Positions 42,122 to 50,044 of a DNA stretch of 64,000 bases are shown here, piece by piece (position 1 is the stretch's first letter; each line of letters starts with the position of its first letter). The DNA is from Sphingobium sp. (lineage in GTDB: Bacteria; Pseudomonadota; Alphaproteobacteria; Sphingomonadales; Sphingomonadaceae): positions 186,001-250,000 of the forward strand of contig JAHFPV010000002.1 of NCBI GenBank assembly GCA_023266575.1. The letters are read 5' to 3'. The position numbers and the translations under genes were made by a program. The notes below the pieces were generated by a model, which was given only the letters and a program-made list of their open reading frames with translations, was not told where the DNA came from and searched no databases.

Positions 42122-42504
42122 CCCCAACCCCACGAACCCCCGTCATCCCCGCGGACGCGGGGCCCCAACTCTCGTGAAGCGCCTTCGATCGCAGTGTTCG
42201 TTGACGCAGGCGCTGCTTCGTGGGTCCCCAAGCGCCGCGCTTCTGGAAAACCTCCGGTAGCCACGACCAAAGGCGCATGGCCCAACTTGGGTCCCCGCCT
42301 CCGCGGGGATGACGAACAAGGAAGAACGCAGGCCCTCCGTCGTCCCCGCAAAAGCGGGGACCCAACGCCCGTTGCGCACCTTGATACAATCGACGCGCAA
42401 CGCGCTCCGCCGTAACGCAACCCTATTTCGCTCCCCGCCCCTAACGCCGGACGAAATTTGGTTCCCACTTCCTTGGACACGACGGGTATTGTTAAAACCA
42501 CGCA
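42122..42504. repeat. Repeat-rich gap upstream of the GIY-YIG gene
   Basis: The 383-base gap contains no gene I can support. From 42138 to about 42375 there are at least three short palindromes of one family: GTCATCCCCGCGGACGCGGGG (about 42140), GGGTCCCCGCCTCCGCGGGGATGAC (about 42289-42313) and GTCGTCCCCGCAAAAGCGGGGACCCAA (about 42339-42365), in mixed orientation. The remaining ~125 bases before the ATG have no recognisable promoter. Confidence 0.75.
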
Positions 42505-42816
42505 ATGCGAATCCTCCAGCCTTGCGTCTATATCCTGGCCAGCCAGCGCAACGGCACCCTCTATATCGGCGTTACATCAGACCTCATCACCCGCCTGCAC
42601 CAGCATCGCACCGGTGCCGTCCCCGGCTTCACCCATGATTACAACGTCAACCGCCTCATGTGGTTCGAGCAACATGGCACGATGGACGAAGCCATCCTGC
42701 GCGAGAAGCGCGTGAAAAAATGGAACCGCGCCTGGAAAATTGCGCTGATTCAAGACCGCAACCCGTACTGGGATGATCTGGCAATAGGCTTGGGGTTCGA
42801 GCGCTTACCTGATTAG
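42505..42816 (+). CDS. Orphan GIY-YIG nuclease-domain protein (UPF0213/YhbQ-like)
   Basis: 103 residues. CVYILASQRNGTLYIGVT is the GIY-YIG start (VYIL...LYIG), followed by DLITRLHQHR and REKRVKKWNRAWKIALI, with the conserved Arg and a later acidic residue. Solitary small GIY-YIG proteins are common, and their role is unclear; some bind DNA structures, others are putative mobile nucleases. It has no clear ribosome site and is bordered on both sides by clusters of one palindromic repeat family. Confidence 0.88.
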   Translation: MRILQPCVYILASQRNGTLYIGVTSDLITRLHQHRTGAVPGFTHDYNVNRLMWFEQHGTMDEAILREKRVKKWNRAWKIALIQDRNPYWDDLAIGLGFERLPD

Positions 42817-42819
42817 TCC

Positions 42820-42957
42820 CCCGTCGTCCCCGCGCAGGCGGGGACCCAACTATCGGCTCGCACATTGGCATTGTTGGCGCAGCTTGGTCGCACCACGCGC
42901 CAATCCAGTCGCGCAACGAAAGCTGGACTCCCGCCTTCGCGGGAACGACGAAGCTGG
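42820..42957. repeat. Repeat cluster downstream of the GIY-YIG gene
   Basis: CCCGTCGTCCCCGCGCAGGCGGGGACCCAACT (about 42821-42852) and, in inverted order, AGCTGGACTCCCGCCTTCGCGGGAACGACG (about 42921-42950), frame a short unrelated segment. They match the family at 42138-42365 upstream. Confidence 0.8.
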
Positions 42958-42997
42958 TTATACAGACGGGGGCAAATCCCTAAAGGAGCCAAGCCTC

Positions 42998-43402
42998 ATG
43001 ACCACCGGCTACTCCACCACCCCACTTGCCAAAAAGCTCAGCCTGAAACCCGGCCAGCGCGCCTGGTGGGATGCCATGCCCGCGTCGGTCGCGGCCGAAC
43101 TGGCCGACTCTGGCGTCATCCGCCTGCCCCACCCGCAAGCGCCGATCGACGCCGCCCATATCTTCGTCACCGACCGCGCTGACATGACCGCGAAAATCGC
43201 CGCACTCCGCCCGCTGCTAGCGCCCACCGGCTTCCTCTGGATCAGCTGGCCCAAAAAGGCCTCCAAAGTCCCGACCGATATCACCGAGGACGTGATCCGC
43301 GCCGTCATCCTGCCCGCGACCGATCTGGTCGATGTCAAGGTCTGCGCCATCGACGCCATCTGGTCGGGCCTCAAACTGATGATCCGCAAATCAGCGCGCT
43401 GA
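42998..43402 (+). CDS. DUF3052 domain-containing protein
   Basis: 134 residues from the ATG at 42998, which has AAAGGAG upstream. YSTTPLAKKLSLKPGQRAWW at the start and PTGFLWISWPKKASKVPTDITED with IDAIWSGLKLMIRKS at the end match the DUF3052 family, whose function is not known. Its stop and the stop of the convergent methyltransferase gene lie at the two ends of a 12-bp palindrome, TCAGCGCGCTGA. Confidence 0.87.
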   Translation: MTTGYSTTPLAKKLSLKPGQRAWWDAMPASVAAELADSGVIRLPHPQAPIDAAHIFVTDRADMTAKIAALRPLLAPTGFLWISWPKKASKVPTDITEDVIRAVILPATDLVDVKVCAIDAIWSGLKLMIRKSAR

Positions 43403-44161
43403 TCGCGTCACCCGCCCGAACAGTATCTGATAGCCGTCATCGCCGCCCGCGGCTTCAAACGCCGCCATCACCCGCCGCAAATCGCCCGGGACAAGCGGCG
43501 CGCGCCCCGCGCCCGGCACCACCGCGCCAATACCGCGCAAATGCGCGATCAACCCGCGCGCCCCGCCGCAATCCAGCGCATACTCCTCGTCAAAGGCGAA
43601 CGCATCGCCGAACCCCGCCAGCATCGCGCGCAGCTCGTCCAGCGTCGGATAGTCCGGCACCCCCGCCACCAGCCCGCATCGCGCGTGCGCCGCCCGCCAG
43701 CGCGCGAAACTCCCCTGCCCCATGGTCGAGAAGATCAGGCTCCCGCCCGGCCGCAACAGCCCCGCCAGCCGCGATATTCCGCTGCCCAGATCATCGAACC
43801 ATTGAAACGCCAGACTGGACAGGATCAGGTCGAACCACGGCCCGTCGAAAATCGGCGCTTCCCCGTCCATCGTCAGGAAACGGCCCGCGACATGGCCGTG
43901 CGATGCCGCCTGTTCCAGCATCCCCGGCGACAGGTCGGTCACCACCATCTCCGCCCCCGGCCAGCGCGCCTGCACGTCGCGCGTCAGGAAACCGGTGCCG
44001 CATCCAATCTCCAATATGCGCCCGACCCCGTCGGGCTTCTGCCGCTGAGCCAGCTCCGCCACCAGCGCCGCCGCCTGCCGTTGCGGCCCGGCATGGTCAT
44101 CATAATGCGCTGCCGCCGCGCCGAAGGCGTCGCTGATCCGTTGCTTGCGGGCATCAATCAT
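43391..44161 (-). CDS. SAM-dependent methyltransferase, BioC-like
   Basis: 256 residues from the ATG at 44161. Class I methyltransferase: ILEIGCGTGFLTRDVQ (motif I), VVTDLSPGML, FDLILSSLAFQWFDDLG (typical of malonyl-ACP O-methyltransferases) and LRPGGSLIFSTMG. The likely role is BioC, which methylates malonyl-ACP to start biotin synthesis, but no other bio gene is near, so the name is not assigned with certainty. It overlaps the end of the DUF3052 gene by 12 bases. Confidence 0.82.
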   Translation of the reverse strand: MIDARKQRISDAFGAAAAHYDDHAGPQRQAAALVAELAQRQKPDGVGRILEIGCGTGFLTRDVQARWPGAEMVVTDLSPGMLEQAASHGHVAGRFLTMDGEAPIFDGPWFDLILSSLAFQWFDDLGSGISRLAGLLRPGGSLIFSTMGQGSFARWRAAHARCGLVAGVPDYPTLDELRAMLAGFGDAFAFDEEYALDCGGARGLIAHLRGIGAVVPGAGRAPLVPGDLRRVMAAFEAAGGDDGYQILFGRVTRSAR

Positions 44162-44220
44162 GGCTACGCGCCTTGGCAGAGGCTTGCGCCGCTGACCAGT
44201 CCCCTTCATGGATGGCTCCC

Positions 44221-45459
44221 ATGACATCCCCCCGCATCCCCGCCATGGACGTGCTGCGCGGCTGCGCGGTGATGGGCATCCTGTGGATGAACATCACCGC
44301 CTTCGCCCTGCCGCAATCGGCCTATTTCAACCCGGCCGCATCGGGATCGCTCGGCACCGGCGACATTGCCTTTTGGCTCAGCAGCCTGATCCTGTTCGAC
44401 GGCAAGATGCGCGGCCTGTTCGCCATGCTGTTCGGCGCCTCGATGCTGCTGCTGATCGACCGGGAAGAAATGGCCGGGCGCGACGGTCGCCGCAGCCAGT
44501 TGATCCGCGCGGGCTGGCTCTTCGCCATCGGCATGGCCCATTATCTGCTGCTCTGGTGGGGCGACATTTTGGCGATCTACGCGCTGGTCAGCCTTGTCGC
44601 GCTCCGTTTCGTGCGACAGGAGCCGATGGCGCTGGTCAAGAGCGCCTTCCTCATCTTCCTTCTCCACTTCCTTCTCTGCGCCGCCTTCATCGCCACCCTC
44701 TACGCCTGGGGCCATGCCGCAGCCCTTCCCGACGCCAGCGCCGCCACGCGCGATGGCTTTGCGACCTTCATGGCGACCATGGCCGACCCCGCCAGCCCCG
44801 GCGTCCAGGCGGACCTCGCCACCTATCGTAGCGGCTATGGTGCAATCCTGGCGCACAAGCTCGCATCCTTCCCCGGCGAATGGGTCTGGGGTTTCCTGTT
44901 CACCGGCCTCGACGTTCTGGGCTTCATGCTGCTCGGTATGGCGATGCTGAAGGGCGGCTTCCTCACCGGACGCTGGCCCGCCGATCAATATTGGCGCACC
45001 GCGCGCCATTGCTTCCTCATCGGCCTGCCGCCGATGATCGGCCTTGCCATCTGGATCATCGCCAGCGGCTTTGCCCCGCTGCCCGCTTTCGGCACCGTCC
45101 TGCTCTGGTCCTTCCCCTTCCGCATCCCGCTTGCCGTGGGCTGGGCGGCGCTCATCCTGTGGCTGCTTGCCCGCCATCGCGATCATCCGCTGGTCGCGCG
45201 CCTCGCCGCCACCGGGCGGATGGCGCTCAGCAATTATCTGGGCTCCAGCCTGCTGATGACCGCGCTCTTCTACGGTTGGGGGCTGGGCCTGTTCGGCCAT
45301 GTCCGCCCTGCACTGTTGCTTCCCTTCGTCCTGGGTGCCTGGGGGTTGATGCTGCTCTGGTCGCCGTTATGGCTGTCGCGATTCGCGCTTGGCCCGGCGG
45401 AATGGCTCTGGCGCAGCCTGATCCGCGGCCAAGCGCAAAAGATTCGCAAGAGCAGCTGA
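44221..45459 (+). CDS. DUF418 domain-containing membrane protein
   Basis: 412 residues from the ATG at 44221 (an ATG at 44212 is also possible; no clear ribosome site). Many transmembrane helices. The N-terminus MDVLRGCAVMGILWMNI and the LFAMLFGASMLLLIDR region are typical of the DUF418/YeiB family, related to acyltransferases. The C-terminal DUF418 part includes ATGRMALSNYLGSSLLMTALFYGWGLGLFG. The substrate is unknown. It begins divergently from the methyltransferase and is followed by bfd. Confidence 0.9.
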   Translation: MTSPRIPAMDVLRGCAVMGILWMNITAFALPQSAYFNPAASGSLGTGDIAFWLSSLILFDGKMRGLFAMLFGASMLLLIDREEMAGRDGRRSQLIRAGWLFAIGMAHYLLLWWGDILAIYALVSLVALRFVRQEPMALVKSAFLIFLLHFLLCAAFIATLYAWGHAAALPDASAATRDGFATFMATMADPASPGVQADLATYRSGYGAILAHKLASFPGEWVWGFLFTGLDVLGFMLLGMAMLKGGFLTGRWPADQYWRTARHCFLIGLPPMIGLAIWIIASGFAPLPAFGTVLLWSFPFRIPLAVGWAALILWLLARHRDHPLVARLAATGRMALSNYLGSSLLMTALFYGWGLGLFGHVRPALLLPFVLGAWGLMLLWSPLWLSRFALGPAEWLWRSLIRGQAQKIRKSS

Positions 45460-45464
45460 TTACT

Positions 45465-45488
45465 ATTGCGACCTATTATCATCTGCGC
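45465..45488. promoter_or_regulatory. Possible iron-regulated operator upstream of bfd
   Basis: ATTGCGACCTATTATCATCTGCGC, an imperfect palindrome with the TTATCAT and TGCG words seen in alphaproteobacterial Fur/Irr-type sites, lies about 30 bases before the bfd start. The match is by eye and partial. Confidence 0.35.
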
Positions 45489-45517
45489 TATCTCTCTCCC
45501 AACAGGAGAGTGTTTCG

Positions 45518-45688
45518 ATGGTCGTCTGTATCTGCAATGCCATTCGTGAAAAGGACTTGAAGGAAGCCGTGCGCGACGGCGCGGATACGCCATGCAGCGC
45601 CTATGCCCGCTTTGGCCACCGCCCCAAATGCGGCCAGTGCGTCCCCTTCGCCCGCACGATCATCGCCGCAGAGCGCGCATCGGCCTGA
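45518..45688 (+). CDS. bfd: Bacterioferritin-associated ferredoxin
   Basis: 56 residues, below the usual size cut-off. The ribosome site AACAGGAGAG precedes it. The Bfd-like [2Fe-2S] pattern is complete: VCICNAIREKDL (CxC) and GHRPKCGQCVPFAR (CxxC). The protein reduces ferric iron in bacterioferritin to release it. The bfr gene follows 149 bases downstream on the same strand. Confidence 0.92.
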   Translation: MVVCICNAIREKDLKEAVRDGADTPCSAYARFGHRPKCGQCVPFARTIIAAERASA

Positions 45689-45694
45689 CACGAC

Positions 45695-45709
45695 TGCAAA
45701 TCATCCGCA
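45695..45709. promoter_or_regulatory. Possible Fur-type box upstream of bfr
   Basis: TGCAAATCATCCGCA fits the alphaproteobacterial Fur pattern TGCAAATNATTNGCA with one mismatch. It lies between bfd and bfr, 129 bases before the bfr ATG. Suggestive, since iron controls these genes in related species, but not proven. Confidence 0.45.
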
Positions 45710-45837
45710 TGAAAGCATCGCGAAGCCGACGCAATAGCGTGCGATAAAATGGCGAAATATCAAGGCTTTTCAGCTTAACAGCGCCGATCCTAACGCCTAT
45801 AGTCCGGCGGCATTTCCCCCCAGCCGGAGTATCCGCC

Positions 45838-46317
45838 ATGAAAGGCGACCCGAAGGTCATCGACTATCTGAACGAGGTGCTCAAAAATGAGCTGACCGCG
45901 ATCAACCAATATTTCCTCCACTATCGCATCCTCAATCACTGGGGCGTCGAAAAACTCGCCAAGTTCGAATATGAGGAATCGATCGACGAGATGAAGCACG
46001 CCGACAAGCTGGCGGAGCGCATCCTCTTCCTCGACGGCCTGCCCAATTTCCAGCTGCTGGGTCGACTCAAGATTGGCGAAACGGTCGAGGAAATCCTCAA
46101 GGCTGATCTCGCGCTCGAATATGAAGCTCTGCCCCCGCTCAAGGACGGCATCGCCTATTGCGAATCGATTCGCGACTATGTGACCCGTGACCTGTTCCAG
46201 TACATCCTCGAAAGCGAGGAAGAGCATATCGACACGCTGGAAACCCAGTTCGAAATGATCGAACGCATGGGCATCCAAAATTACATCCAGCTCCAGAGCA
46301 AGGCACGCGAAGAGTGA
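45838..46317 (+). CDS. bfr: Bacterioferritin
   Basis: 159 residues. A 24-subunit iron-storage protein. The ferroxidase ligands Glu18, Glu51, His54, Glu94, Glu127 and His130 and the haem ligand Met52 are all in place, so it should be a functional haem-binding type. It lies downstream of bfd, with GGAG some 10 bases before the ATG. Storage and release genes are thus side by side. Confidence 0.97.
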   Translation: MKGDPKVIDYLNEVLKNELTAINQYFLHYRILNHWGVEKLAKFEYEESIDEMKHADKLAERILFLDGLPNFQLLGRLKIGETVEEILKADLALEYEALPPLKDGIAYCESIRDYVTRDLFQYILESEEEHIDTLETQFEMIERMGIQNYIQLQSKAREE

Positions 46318-46350
46318 CGCGCAGGCGGGAGGGGATCAACCCTCCCGCTA

Positions 46351-46758
46351 TTACAGCAACGCTTCCAATATCCCGATCAGCGGCAGGTCGGCGGGCGGCA
46401 TGTCGAGCGCGTACATTTGCGCCGGGCGCACCCATTGCAGCGCCGTGGCATGGCGTGCCTGCGCCACCCCTTCCCATTTGCGGCATACATAAAGCAGCAG
46501 CAGCAGATGCCTGTCGCCCAGCGCTTCGCTGGCAAAGGTCGCGGGCGCTAGGCAGCTCGCATGGGTGCGGATACCCAGCTCCTCCTCCAACTCGCGGATC
46601 AGCGCCGCTTCAGGGGTTTCTCCCGGCTCCAGCTTCCCTCCCGGAAACTCCCACAGCCCCGCCATCGACCCACCCGGCGGCCGTTGCTGCACCAGAACGC
46701 GGCCATCCGCATCGATCAGGGCGGCGGCCACCACCAGCAAAGGCGAAAAACTATCCAT
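46351..46758 (-). CDS. mutT: 8-oxo-dGTP diphosphatase MutT
   Basis: 135 residues. The NUDIX box G-x5-E-x7-RELEEELGI spans residues 41-63 (GGKLEPGE... RELEEE). LVQQRPPGGSMAGLWEFPGGK is the usual MutT opening. It hydrolyses oxidised guanine nucleotides so they are not built into DNA. It converges with bfr and is divergent from the first flp gene. Confidence 0.93.
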   Translation of the reverse strand: MDSFSPLLVVAAALIDADGRVLVQQRPPGGSMAGLWEFPGGKLEPGETPEAALIRELEEELGIRTHASCLAPATFASEALGDRHLLLLLYVCRKWEGVAQARHATALQWVRPAQMYALDMPPADLPLIGILEALL

Positions 46759-46839
46759 AAAGGTCCAATGAAAGGGCTTTGTTAACCGTGGGTCTTTTAC
46801 AGGTCTGTCGGGGACTGTCTGTAGTGAACTGGGGACCGT

Positions 46840-47025
46840 ATGCGCGGGATCATCGAAATCATCGCCCGCCTGGGCCTTACGCGATGCGAACGCGGCGCGA
46901 CCGCGGTCGAATATGGACTCATCATCGCGATGGTCGTTCTGGCCATGATCACGGCGCTGACCAACGTCGCCAACAAGACCACCGGCATGTGGAACAACGT
47001 GTCCAATGAAGTAACGTCGCGTTAA
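46840..47025 (+). CDS. Flp/Fap-type pilin
   Basis: 61 residues. The type IVb prepilin signature RGATAVEYGLIIAMVVLAMI includes the Glu+5/Tyr+6 of Flp pilins after the Gly-Ala cut region. Ribosome site GGGGAC before the ATG. The positive N-terminal segment and length fit Flp subunits of Tad pili. No tad/cpa/rcp gene lies in the window. A second flp gene follows 138 bases downstream. Confidence 0.92.
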   Translation: MRGIIEIIARLGLTRCERGATAVEYGLIIAMVVLAMITALTNVANKTTGMWNNVSNEVTSR

Positions 47026-47162
47026 CCATCAATATCTGACAGCAGCTTGATCCTCATTAACAGTTTTTCAACTGACCTCCTCTAATCCGTTCCTTGCTGA
47101 CCACATTTATCTAGCGGGGCGGCCGGGTAGTTAAACGCAGTTTCAAGACAAGGAGACCTAAC

Positions 47163-47324
47163 ATGCAGTTCATCCGTAAGATGCTGAAGAACGACAAGGG
47201 CGCGACTGCCATTGAATATGGCCTGATCGCGGCTCTGATCGCTGTCGCCGCCATTGGCGCGATGACCAGCCTGGGCACGAAGCTCGGCAGCACCTTCAAC
47301 AATGTTTCGGGCAACCTCAAGTAA
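47163..47324 (+). CDS. Flp/Fap-type pilin (second copy)
   Basis: 53 residues, too short for most gene cut-offs. GATAIEYGLIAALIAVAAIGAM is a textbook Flp prepilin core, with AAGGAGACC as ribosome site. It is more conserved than the first copy and is followed by a strong terminator, so it is probably the major subunit. Confidence 0.93.
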   Translation: MQFIRKMLKNDKGATAIEYGLIAALIAVAAIGAMTSLGTKLGSTFNNVSGNLK

Positions 47325-47346
47325 GCCCGACACACTGTCGAATCAG

Positions 47347-47378
47347 GGGGCGGCGAAGGCAACTTCGCCGCCCCTTTT
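47347..47378 (+). terminator. Intrinsic terminator after the second flp gene
   Basis: Perfect 12-bp stem GGGGCGGCGAAG/CTTCGCCGCCCC with a GCAA tetraloop, followed by TTTTCG. It lies 22 bases after the stop. Confidence 0.93.
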
Positions 47379-47502
47379 CGTGTGATGACGTCGGAGAATG
47401 TGCCATCGCACATCCATACCGCACCGGTCCGCTCGCCCATCCGGCCAGCCAACGTCAGTATCATATGGGTGGCCGGGTGGTGGAGCGGGCCGGTGCGGCT
47501 CT

Positions 47503-47528
47503 AAAAATGCGCTCTTTCGCGCATTTTT
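47503..47528. terminator. Intrinsic terminator after the M48 protease gene
   Basis: AAAAATGCGC (47503-47512) and GCGCATTTTT (47519-47528) form a perfect 10-bp stem with a 6-base loop; U-rich on both strands. It lies 10 bases beyond the protease stop (minus strand), with the flp side 125 bases away. Confidence 0.85.
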
Positions 47529-47538
47529 CAAATGAGTT

Positions 47539-49017
47539 TCACCAGGTCACGATCTTGACCCGCTGCCCCGGCCGCAGCGACGCATTGGCCGCCAGCGCGT
47601 TGATCGTCAGAAACCGCTCCAGCTGATAGTCGCTATAGGCCATGCGGCGGCTGAGCAACTGGACCGTATCCCCCGCCTTCACCGTCACCACATCCACCCG
47701 GCGCGGCTTGATCGCGGCGGCTTCCTGCACCGAAAGACGCTGGACCGACTGCACCATGGCGTTGAACGGGCCAATGCCCTGGCCCGCCGCGGTCAGCAGC
47801 AGGAAGTGATAGGCTTTGCCGCCACCAAAATCATAAGCAAACACCGTCGCATCCACCGCGCCCGACTGGCTGTTCGCGCGCACCGTGCGCCACGCAGCAG
47901 GCAGCCCATTAACAGTCGTCCGCCGCACCTCGCCCTCCGGCACGCCGCCATTCGCCCCGCCCAGCTTGGCAAAGACGCTGTCGATATAGGCTGCCAGATT
48001 GCCGGAATAGGGGGCCGCGCCAAATTGCGCCTGCCCGCCCGATCCGGTCACCGACACCGCGTCCGCGCCATTTTCCATGCCAAAACCGGTCGGCGCGGTG
48101 AAGGTCAGGCGCAGGTCGGGATGACGAAAGCGATTACCCTCAATCACGCCCTGCCGGGGATCATCGCCATAGAGCAGCCCGTCGAGCGCGTTGAGGAAGG
48201 CGTCCCGGTTGCGCACGACGCTCTTCGATCCGCTGCCTGCCGCGCCCTTGGCTGCGCGCGCGACGCGGGACGCCGGGTCGGGATGGGTGCTGGCCCATTC
48301 CGGCATTGTCCGCGCACTGCCCGCGACTCGCGCATCCAAATTGCTCTGCGCCGCCAGCGACGCCAGCATCCCCGACAGCGCGCGCGGATCATAGCCACCA
48401 GACGCCAGATAACGGATGCCCAGATCGTCCGCCTCATATTCCTGCGTGCGGGAGAATCGCAGCGTCAGCAACTGGCTGCCCGTGCCAATCCCCTTCTGGA
48501 TCAGCCCGGCAAAGCCCGAATCGCCCAGCAGCGCCCCCGTCAGCACGCCCAGCAAAGCCCCGCCAATCGCGTTGCGTTGCGCCGCCTGTTGCCGCCGCTG
48601 GCCATGGCGGGCCGCTACATGGCCCACTTCATGCCCCAAAACCCCGGCCAGTTCCGCCTCATCATTCATCAACGCCATCAGCTGGCGCGTGACATAGACA
48701 TAGCCGCCCGGAATCGCGAAAGCATTGTTGACCGGCGAATTGAGCAGGCTGACGGTAAAATCGCTCTGCGCATTGGAGAGGCCGGACTGCACCGCGATGC
48801 GCCGTCCGACACTCTCGACATAGCGCGCCTGCGGCCCGGCATAGGGACCGCCAAATTCCTTGAGCAGTTCGGGATGCTGCTTCGCACCCGTAGCCTTGTC
48901 CTGCGCGCTGATCGACGAGACAGTGCGTATCGCGCGCTGCTGACCGATCACGGCAGGCGCAGCCACCAGCGCGGCCATACCCACACCGGCGCACGCCAGC
49001 GACAATTTCCAGTTCAT
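47539..49017 (-). CDS. Exported M48-family metalloprotease with C-terminal LysM domain
   Basis: 492 residues. Signal peptide (ALVAAPAVIGQ). The zinc motif GHEVGH and the second metal ligand in EYEADDLG identify an M48 protease of the BepA/LoiP kind, involved in outer-membrane protein quality control. The C-terminal region (VVTVKAGDTVQLLSRRM, LRPGQRVKIV) is a LysM-like peptidoglycan-binding domain. It is upstream-isolated, with accA 71 bases before it on the same strand. Confidence 0.92.
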   Translation of the reverse strand: MNWKLSLACAGVGMAALVAAPAVIGQQRAIRTVSSISAQDKATGAKQHPELLKEFGGPYAGPQARYVESVGRRIAVQSGLSNAQSDFTVSLLNSPVNNAFAIPGGYVYVTRQLMALMNDEAELAGVLGHEVGHVAARHGQRRQQAAQRNAIGGALLGVLTGALLGDSGFAGLIQKGIGTGSQLLTLRFSRTQEYEADDLGIRYLASGGYDPRALSGMLASLAAQSNLDARVAGSARTMPEWASTHPDPASRVARAAKGAAGSGSKSVVRNRDAFLNALDGLLYGDDPRQGVIEGNRFRHPDLRLTFTAPTGFGMENGADAVSVTGSGGQAQFGAAPYSGNLAAYIDSVFAKLGGANGGVPEGEVRRTTVNGLPAAWRTVRANSQSGAVDATVFAYDFGGGKAYHFLLLTAAGQGIGPFNAMVQSVQRLSVQEAAAIKPRRVDVVTVKAGDTVQLLSRRMAYSDYQLERFLTINALAANASLRPGQRVKIVTW

Positions 49018-49088
49018 CCCCTAACCTCCACCTCTGTTACCTCATCGTAACGAGAAGAGGGGCCGGAGCGTTCCCCGTCAAGCGTCCG

Positions 49089-50033
49089 TCAGGCACCAAT
49101 GGCGAGAAATTTGTCCGCCCGGTCGGTGCGCAGCGCCAGCGCGTCCATGCCGTCCATCGCCGCCAGTTCCGCCTCGATCGCCGCACCCAGGCTGGCAATC
49201 GCCGCAACGGGATCGCGATGCGCCCCCCCCACCGGTTCCGGCACGATCGTGTCGATGACGCCCAGATTTTTCAAATGCTGCGCGGTCACCTGCATCGCCG
49301 TTGCCGCGTCGCTGGCCTTGTCGGCAGTGCGCCACAGGATCGACGCGCAGCCTTCGGGCGAAATCACCGAATAGACCGCATGTTCGAACATCAGCACCCG
49401 ATTGGCCGCCGCCAGCGCAATCGCGCCGCCCGACCCGCCTTCGCCGACCACCGCCGCGACCATCGGCACGCCCAGTTTCAGGCAGGCCTCGGTCGACCGC
49501 GCAATCGCTTCGGCTTGCCCGCGCTCTTCGGCTTGCACGCCGGGAAAAGCGCCCGACGTATCCACCAGCGTCACCACCGGCAGGCCGAACCGGTCGGCTA
49601 ATTCCATCAGGCGGATCGCCTTGCGATAGCCTTCGGGCTTCGCCATGCCGAAATTGTGCCGCACCCGGCTGGCGGTATCATCGCCCTTTTCATGGCCGAT
49701 CACCATCACCCGCCGTTCGCCCAGCGTCGCAAAGCCGCCCAATATCGCCTGATCGTCGGCAAAGGCGCGATCGCCCGCTAAGGGAAGGAAATTATCGAAC
49801 ATGCCCGCGACATAATCCTTGAAGTGCGGGCGTTCGGGGTGGCGCGCCACCTGCGTCTTTTGCCAGGGCGTCAGCTTGGCATAGGTGTCGCCCAGCATCT
49901 TGGCCGCGCGCTGCTCCAGCGTCGCGATCTCACCGTCAATATTGATGTCACCGACACTGGCAGTGGCGCGCAGTTCGACAATGCGCGCTTCCAGTTCGGC
50001 AACGGGCTTTTCAAATTCCAGAAAGCTGACCAT
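49089..50033 (-). CDS. accA: Acetyl-CoA carboxylase carboxyltransferase subunit alpha
   Basis: 314 residues, normal length. It transfers carboxyl groups from biotin to acetyl-CoA, together with AccD (not in the window), in fatty acid synthesis. [15 protein letters not shown] at the start, [17 protein letters not shown] and [12 protein letters not shown] in the middle are diagnostic. It starts 11 bases after xerD ends, in one operon with it. Confidence 0.97.
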   Translation of the reverse strand: MVSFLEFEKPVAELEARIVELRATASVGDINIDGEIATLEQRAAKMLGDTYAKLTPWQKTQVARHPERPHFKDYVAGMFDNFLPLAGDRAFADDQAILGGFATLGERRVMVIGHEKGDDTASRVRHNFGMAKPEGYRKAIRLMELADRFGLPVVTLVDTSGAFPGVQAEERGQAEAIARSTEACLKLGVPMVAAVVGEGGSGGAIALAAANRVLMFEHAVYSVISPEGCASILWRTADKASDAATAMQVTAQHLKNLGVIDTIVPEPVGGAHRDPVAAIASLGAAIEAELAAMDGMDALALRTDRADKFLAIGA

Positions 50034-50044
50034 GGCGCATGGCG

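Noticed and set aside
42122-42504. Possible CRISPR-like spacing of repeats
   Set aside because: Units are palindromes of unequal spacing and mixed orientation, without conserved spacer length; they fit REP-type repeats.
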